This document shows, piece by piece, positions 59,682 to 64,000 of a stretch of 64,000 nt of DNA. Numbering within the stretch: the stretch's first letter is position 1; each line of letters begins with the position of its first letter. Below the pieces are notes generated by a model, which was given only the letters and a program-made list of their open reading frames with translations, was not told the origin of the DNA and searched no databases. Source of the DNA: Meridianimaribacter flavus (GTDB lineage Bacteria > Bacteroidota > Bacteroidia > Flavobacteriales > Flavobacteriaceae); contig NZ_SOQZ01000006.1 of NCBI RefSeq assembly GCF_004366715.1, forward strand, positions 124,001 to 188,000, given 5' to 3'. The position numbers and the translations under genes are program-made.

Positions 59682-61760
59682 ATGATGAATAAAGACATAT
59701 TAAAAAAAGGGTTTACCAATTTAGTAACCGCCAAAACAATGGCAGAATTGTATGAAGCCAACTTCAAAGTAGTTTCAAAATACGTGCACGCCACATCACG
59801 TGGTCACGAAGCCATTCAGACGGCTTTAGGAATGCAATTGTTACCTCAAGATTATGCATTTCCGTATTACAGAGACGATGCAATGTTGTTAGCTTTTGGT
59901 ATGACACCTTACGATTTAATGCTTCAGGTATTAGCTAAAAAAGATGATCCATTTTCTGGTGGAAGAACCTATTATTCGCATCCAAGTTTAAAAGATGCTG
60001 ATAAGCCTAAAATTCCACATCAATCATCAGCAACAGGTATGCAAGCGATTCCTGCAACTGGTGTTGCAATGGGAATGCAATATTTGGAAAAGCAAGGACT
60101 TCAAAATTCAAATGTTGTTCAGAATGATAGCAAAGAATCGCAATTAAATCCAATTACGGTTTGTAGTTTAGGCGACGCATCAGTAACCGAAGGTGAAATT
60201 GCAGAAGCCTTTCAAATGGCTGCTTTAAAGCAAATGCCAATTCTATATTTGGTGCAAGACAATGGTTGGGATATTTCAGCCAATGAAGCCGAAACCAGAG
60301 CGCAAAATGCTGCAGAATATGCAAAAGGTTTCCACGGATTAGAGGCTATTTCTATAGATGGTGCTAACTTTATTGAAAGCTACGAAGCATTGGAAAAAGT
60401 TATAAAAACCATACGAGAAGAGCGTCGACCATTTTTGGTGCACGCTAAAGTACCGTTATTAAATCATCATACGTCTGGTGTTCGTATGGAATGGTATCGT
60501 GATGACTTGGAGGAAGCAAAATCTCGTGATCCATATCCTGTTTTAAAACAGCAAATGTTAGATAATGGTTTCAACCAAAAGGATATTGATACCATTGAAG
60601 CGGAAATAAAAACGTTGGTTGAAAATGATTTTCAAAACGCCTTAAAAGCAGAAGATCCAACACCAGAAGATTTATTTACGCACGATTTTGCGCCAACACC
60701 AATTACCGAGGAAAAAGGCGAGCGTTCGCCAGAAGGTGCAGAAAAAGTAGTGATGGTAGATTGTGCCTTATTCGCTGTAGAAGAATTGATGCGAAAGCAT
60801 CCTGAATGCCTGCTTTATGGACAAGATGTTGGTGGACGACTTGGTGGTGTATTTAGAGAAGCGGCTACATTAGCACAGAAATTTGGTGACGACCGTGTTT
60901 TTAATACACCAATTCAAGAAGCTTTTATCGTGGGTTCTACGGTTGGTATGAGTGCGGTTGGTTTAAGGCCCATTGTTGAGGTTCAGTTTGCTGATTATAT
61001 TTGGCCAGGACTCAATCAATTATTTACCGAAGTGAGTCGTAGCTGTTATTTAAGTAACGGTAAATGGCCTGTGAGTATGATTTTGCGTGTGCCAATAGGT
61101 GCTTATGGTAGTGGTGGACCTTACCATTCATCTTCTGTGGAAAGTGTGGTCACAAACATTAGAGGTGTAAAAATTGCATACCCAAGTAATGGTGCTGATT
61201 TAAAAGGTTTAATGAAAGCCGCATATCACGATCCAAATCCTGTGGTTATTTTTGAGCATAAAGGTTTGTACTGGTCTAAAGTGCCAGGAACACAAGGTGC
61301 AACCTCTGTAGAACCTGCTGAAGACTATGTGTTACCTTTTGGAAAAGCTTGGGTGTTACAAGAAATTTGGAAGCAAGACGATGTAGAAACCTGCACGATT
61401 GTAACCTACGGAATGGGTGTGCATTGGGCAATGAATGCTTCAGAAGAATTGGGTTTAAAAGACCAAGTAGAAGTTATCGATTTAAGAACATTATATCCTC
61501 TAGATGAAGAAACGATAATGAAATCGGTTAAGAAAACAGGTAAGTGTTTAGTGGTGACTGAAGAGCCAAGTAATAACAGTTTTGCAAGAGCATTATCTGG
61601 GAAAATTCAAGAAGAATGCTTCAAATATTTAGATGCACCAGTAATGACTATTGGTAGTGAAAATATGCCTGCAATTCCACTGAATTCAACATTAGAGCAA
61701 ACAATGATTCCTTCAACTGAAAAGGTGAAAGCTAAGATTGAGGTTTTACTGAATTATTAA
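59682..61760 (+). CDS. 2-oxoisovalerate dehydrogenase E1, alpha-beta fusion
   Basis: The 692-residue thiamine diphosphate enzyme joins E1-alpha (residues about 1-340, with the TPP motif SLGDASVTEGEIAEAFQMAAL) and E1-beta (about 350-692, with GQDVGGRLGGVF, GMSAVGLRPIVEVQFADY and a C-terminal LVVTEEPSNN). It decarboxylates branched-chain 2-oxoacids and hands the acyl group to E2. The single-chain form is common in Bacteroidota. Residues about 145-154 (VVQNDSKES) look like a translated repeat in a loop just before the TPP motif. No E3 gene is nearby. Confidence 0.92.
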   Translation: MMNKDILKKGFTNLVTAKTMAELYEANFKVVSKYVHATSRGHEAIQTALGMQLLPQDYAFPYYRDDAMLLAFGMTPYDLMLQVLAKKDDPFSGGRTYYSHPSLKDADKPKIPHQSSATGMQAIPATGVAMGMQYLEKQGLQNSNVVQNDSKESQLNPITVCSLGDASVTEGEIAEAFQMAALKQMPILYLVQDNGWDISANEAETRAQNAAEYAKGFHGLEAISIDGANFIESYEALEKVIKTIREERRPFLVHAKVPLLNHHTSGVRMEWYRDDLEEAKSRDPYPVLKQQMLDNGFNQKDIDTIEAEIKTLVENDFQNALKAEDPTPEDLFTHDFAPTPITEEKGERSPEGAEKVVMVDCALFAVEELMRKHPECLLYGQDVGGRLGGVFREAATLAQKFGDDRVFNTPIQEAFIVGSTVGMSAVGLRPIVEVQFADYIWPGLNQLFTEVSRSCYLSNGKWPVSMILRVPIGAYGSGGPYHSSSVESVVTNIRGVKIAYPSNGADLKGLMKAAYHDPNPVVIFEHKGLYWSKVPGTQGATSVEPAEDYVLPFGKAWVLQEIWKQDDVETCTIVTYGMGVHWAMNASEELGLKDQVEVIDLRTLYPLDEETIMKSVKKTGKCLVVTEEPSNNSFARALSGKIQEECFKYLDAPVMTIGSENMPAIPLNSTLEQTMIPSTEKVKAKIEVLLNY
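60113..60140. repeat. Repeat insertion within the E1 gene
   Basis: GTTGTTCAGAATGATAGCAA with AGAATCG, the counterpart of 57334-57363 in the E2 gene; the frame is kept. Confidence 0.55.
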
Positions 61761-61765
61761 AATAA

Positions 61766-61796
61766 AAAAGCGACTCAATAGAGTCGCTTTTCTTTT
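61766..61796. terminator. Bidirectional terminator between E1 and the SulP gene
   Basis: AAAAGCGACTC and GAGTCGCTTTT form an 11-bp stem around AATA, A-rich before and T-rich after. Confidence 0.85.
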
Positions 61797-63471
61797 ATAA
61801 ATCGTATTCCGAAAGTGGTTTTGTAAATTCTTCAGGATTAGCAGCCAAATAATAACGAGGATCGTTAATGTCTTCGACAATAACCTCTTTAAACTTAGGG
61901 CTTGCTTTATACATTAAAGCTTTACAGTCTTCACTAAGATGTTTCAATTTTAAGCTCTTACCAGCAGCTTCATATTTATTCACTAAATTGAAGATAGCTT
62001 CCAAAGCAGAATGATCACTTACACGAGATTCAACAAAATCTATTTCAACGTTTTCAGGGTCATTTTTTACATCAAACTTAGAATTAAAACTCTGAATAGA
62101 CCCAAAGAATAACGGTCCCCAAATTTCGTAAGTTTTAGTGCCATCTGGTTGCATACGCTTACGCGCTCTAATCATCGTTGCATTTTTCCAAGCAAATACC
62201 AATGCAGAAATTATTACACCAGCGATAACGGCTACTGCTAAATCTTTCCAAACGGTAATTGCAGAAACAGCAATAAGTACAATGGCATCAGCAATAGGTA
62301 TTTTACGAATGATTCTAAAACTAGACCAAGCGAATGTTCCGATAACCACCATAAACATTACACCAACAAGTGCAGCAATAGGAATTTGTTCAATTAATGG
62401 TGCGGCAAATAGAATAAACCCTAATAATGCTACTGCGGCAAATGCGCCAGATAAACGACCACGACCACCAGAATCGACGTTGATAATCGATTGACCAATC
62501 ATCGCGCAACCACCCATTCCACCGAAAAGACCATTTAGCATATTAGCACTTCCTTGAGCAATACATTCGCGATTTCCGTTACCTCTAGTTTCAGTGATTT
62601 CATCAACAAGGTTTAAGGTCATTAGAGATTCGATTAAACCTACAGCAGCCAATATAAAAGCAGTTGAAATAATCATATCCCAATGTCCAGCGAGTGTTCC
62701 GAATAATCCGAAAATTTGATCTTGAAATGTTGGTAATCCACCTTCTAAACCTTTTCCGCCGCCTTCTGCAATAAAAGAACCAACAGTGCTCATTTCAATT
62801 CCACCAAAAATCGTAATACAAGCTACAACAAGGATTGCCACTAAAGCTGCAGGAATTTTTTTGGTGAGTTTAGGTAGTCCGTACATAATTCCCATTGTCA
62901 ATCCAATGAAGCCCATCATTTTCCAAAAAGCAGCATTTGAGAATAATGCAGAAAACCACTCAGAAGTATTGCTAAAAAATGAAATATCTTGTGGAACAGC
63001 ATTAGGGAATAATTTTAATTGTGATAGGAAAATGACGATGGCCAAACCATTTACAAAGCCCATCATTACAGGATGCGGAATAAGCCTAACGAACTTTCCG
63101 AGTTTAAAAACACCTGCCAAAATTTGAATGCCACCAACAAATAGTAAGGTAATAAAAAGCCATTGAAGCCCAAGGTTTTCAATAGGTGTATCTAAATTAA
63201 TACCAACTTCATTTCCTTTTTGAATAAGGTGCACCATAACTACAGCCATTGCGCCAGTAGCACCAGAAATCATTCCTGGTCGACCACCAAACAAAGCGGT
63301 AACGATTCCCATCATAAAAGCACCATATAATCCAACTAAAGGGTCTACGCCAGCAACAAAGGCAAAAGCAACAGCTTCAGGCACTAATGCTAATGCAACT
63401 GTAAGGCCTGATAAAATATCGTCTTTAGGGTTTTGGGTGAAATTCTTTCTTGTAGTTTGACCTAAAATCAT
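61795..63471 (-). CDS. SulP-family inorganic anion transporter
   Basis: The 558-residue membrane protein has about 12 hydrophobic segments. It starts with DILSGLTVALALVPEAVAFAFVAGVDPLVGLYGAF, the SulP entry signature. A C-terminal STAS-like domain (residues about 440-535, IDFVESRVSDHSALEAIF) follows. Family members move sulfate, bicarbonate or other anions with sodium or protons. The substrate is not readable from sequence; sulfate would suit the cysteine genes at the window start, bicarbonate is equally possible. It converges on the paa/2-oxoacid dehydrogenase region. Confidence 0.88.
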   Translation of the reverse strand: MILGQTTRKNFTQNPKDDILSGLTVALALVPEAVAFAFVAGVDPLVGLYGAFMMGIVTALFGGRPGMISGATGAMAVVMVHLIQKGNEVGINLDTPIENLGLQWLFITLLFVGGIQILAGVFKLGKFVRLIPHPVMMGFVNGLAIVIFLSQLKLFPNAVPQDISFFSNTSEWFSALFSNAAFWKMMGFIGLTMGIMYGLPKLTKKIPAALVAILVVACITIFGGIEMSTVGSFIAEGGGKGLEGGLPTFQDQIFGLFGTLAGHWDMIISTAFILAAVGLIESLMTLNLVDEITETRGNGNRECIAQGSANMLNGLFGGMGGCAMIGQSIINVDSGGRGRLSGAFAAVALLGFILFAAPLIEQIPIAALVGVMFMVVIGTFAWSSFRIIRKIPIADAIVLIAVSAITVWKDLAVAVIAGVIISALVFAWKNATMIRARKRMQPDGTKTYEIWGPLFFGSIQSFNSKFDVKNDPENVEIDFVESRVSDHSALEAIFNLVNKYEAAGKSLKLKHLSEDCKALMYKASPKFKEVIVEDINDPRYYLAANPEEFTKPLSEYDL

Positions 63472-63542
63472 AATTTACTTTTTGAAGCCGCAAATATAAG
63501 TTTTTATAGGTTAAGCCTAAAATGGGTATTATTGAAGAATTA

Positions 63543-63575
63543 ATAAAAAAGCATCAAACGTTAGTTTGATGCTTT
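63543..63575 (-). terminator. Terminator of the DUF4136 gene
   Basis: On the minus strand AAGCATCAAAC and GTTTGATGCTT form an 11-bp stem around TAAC, followed by TTTT. Confidence 0.82.
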
Positions 63576-63596
63576 ATAAAATTATATAAAAAGATT

Positions 63597-64000
63597 TTAC
63601 TGATTTAGCTCAGGAGGATATTTTTCCATGATTTTAGCAACAAACTCATTGATTCGTTCTTCTTTTTTATCAATATTTTTAGTCAAATACCCAGTTCCCA
63701 TACCTTGCCAAACTAATTCTTTTTTGTTGGCATCAATTAAATCGATATAGAGCGTTCCTTCTGTTGAAGTTGAAACAGAAGTGTTGTTGTAAGGTCCCCA
63801 ATACCACGGATTCCAGCCCCAGCCATATCCATAAGGTCCCCAACCATTGTTGTAAACATTTACTTTTTCTCTTGATTTGGTAAAGATGCTTACTAGGATA
63901 TCAGGGTTTTCAGATTTTGTGTATCCTTTGGCCAAAAGTTCACTTTCAATAGCTCGTAGAATACGTTTTTTGTCAATGTCATTAATCTCTGCTTTATCAA
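63597..64000 (-). CDS. DUF4136 protein (5' truncated)
   Basis: The gene reads in from the right edge; its frame is open from 63998 and ends at 63597, giving 133 C-terminal residues. The text RILRAIESELLAKGYTKSENPDILVSI and ELVWQGMGTGYL fits the DUF4136 family of secreted lipoproteins of unknown role. A Gly/Trp/Tyr/Pro-rich insert (GPYGYGWGWNPWYWGPY) is typical of many members. The signal sequence would be outside the window. Confidence 0.82.
   Translation of the reverse strand, partial: DKAEINDIDKKRILRAIESELLAKGYTKSENPDILVSIFTKSREKVNVYNNGWGPYGYGWGWNPWYWGPYNNTSVSTSTEGTLYIDLIDANKKELVWQGMGTGYLTKNIDKKEERINEFVAKIMEKYPPELNQ

Noticed and set aside
62138-62494. A 118-residue plus-strand frame opposite the SulP gene
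   Set aside because: Its composition (Ala, Thr, Ile) reflects the opposite strand of membrane segments; no start signals are seen.
1-64000. tRNA or rRNA genes
   Set aside because: No cloverleaf-like segment with T-loop GTTCRA and matching acceptor arms, and no rRNA-like stretch, was found by eye in the gaps.

Overview
The window is AT-rich chromosomal DNA from a marine-type member of the Flavobacteriaceae (Bacteroidota). The evidence is the gliding genes gldA, gldB and gldC, proteins with type IX secretion C-terminal sorting domains, several TAnnTTTG promoter boxes, a split MetH, a DnaG lacking the usual zinc ligands, and an E1 alpha-beta fusion of the branched-chain 2-oxoacid dehydrogenase. 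No rRNA, tRNA, prophage, insertion sequence or CRISPR array was seen. Almost everything is core metabolism, so the interest lies in regulation, repeats and odd domain fusions.

Layout. 1-7.4 kb: sulfur assimilation (partial Rrf2 regulator, cysH, siroheme sulfite reductase with a HEPN-like tail, two siroheme synthesis genes, a ferredoxin-NADP reductase-like flavoprotein, then cysE-cysM). 7.4-12.5 kb: a SAM-I riboswitch ahead of a split metH and metF. 12.5-15.4 kb: a PagL-like outer-membrane enzyme, a DUF2807 lipoprotein and gldA. 15.4-19.6 kb: an aromatic amino acid operon (pheA, aminotransferase, tyrA, DAHP synthase-chorismate mutase) preceded by a leader peptide very rich in Tyr and Phe and by mutually exclusive RNA hairpins, which look like a transcription attenuator. 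19.6-36.9 kb: mixed housekeeping (rsgA, dtd, aroA, queA, rlmN, polyprenyl synthase), two DUF3857 proteins, secreted proteins, and an ECF sigma factor with a probable membrane partner. 36.9-38.0 kb: a WG-repeat protein inside a possible mobile cassette with a highly structured edge. 38.0-44.1 kb: dnaG, a LuxR-type regulator with Glu at the phosphorylation site, nadE, gldBC, a DUF4230 protein and a rhodanese. 44.1-61.8 kb: a TetR regulator and a long phenylacetate (paa) gene run that continues into a 2-oxoacid dehydrogenase E2, a branched-chain aminotransferase and an E1. 61.8-64 kb: a SulP transporter and a partial DUF4136 protein.

How the genes work together. The sulfur genes take activated sulfate through sulfite and sulfide to cysteine, and the metH-metF set makes methionine under SAM control. 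The aromatic operon makes Phe and Tyr, while the paa run degrades phenylacetyl-CoA. No phenylacetate-CoA ligase is present in the window, but an aminotransferase and a 2-oxoacid dehydrogenase lie beside the paa genes. They could in principle turn phenylalanine into phenylacetyl-CoA directly.

The most unusual feature at sequence level is a set of short palindromic repeats. They fill nearly every non-overlapping gap of the paa/2-oxoacid dehydrogenase region, sit at gene ends where they supply start-proximal or stop codons, and appear to have inserted in frame inside metH, the E2 gene and the E1 gene.
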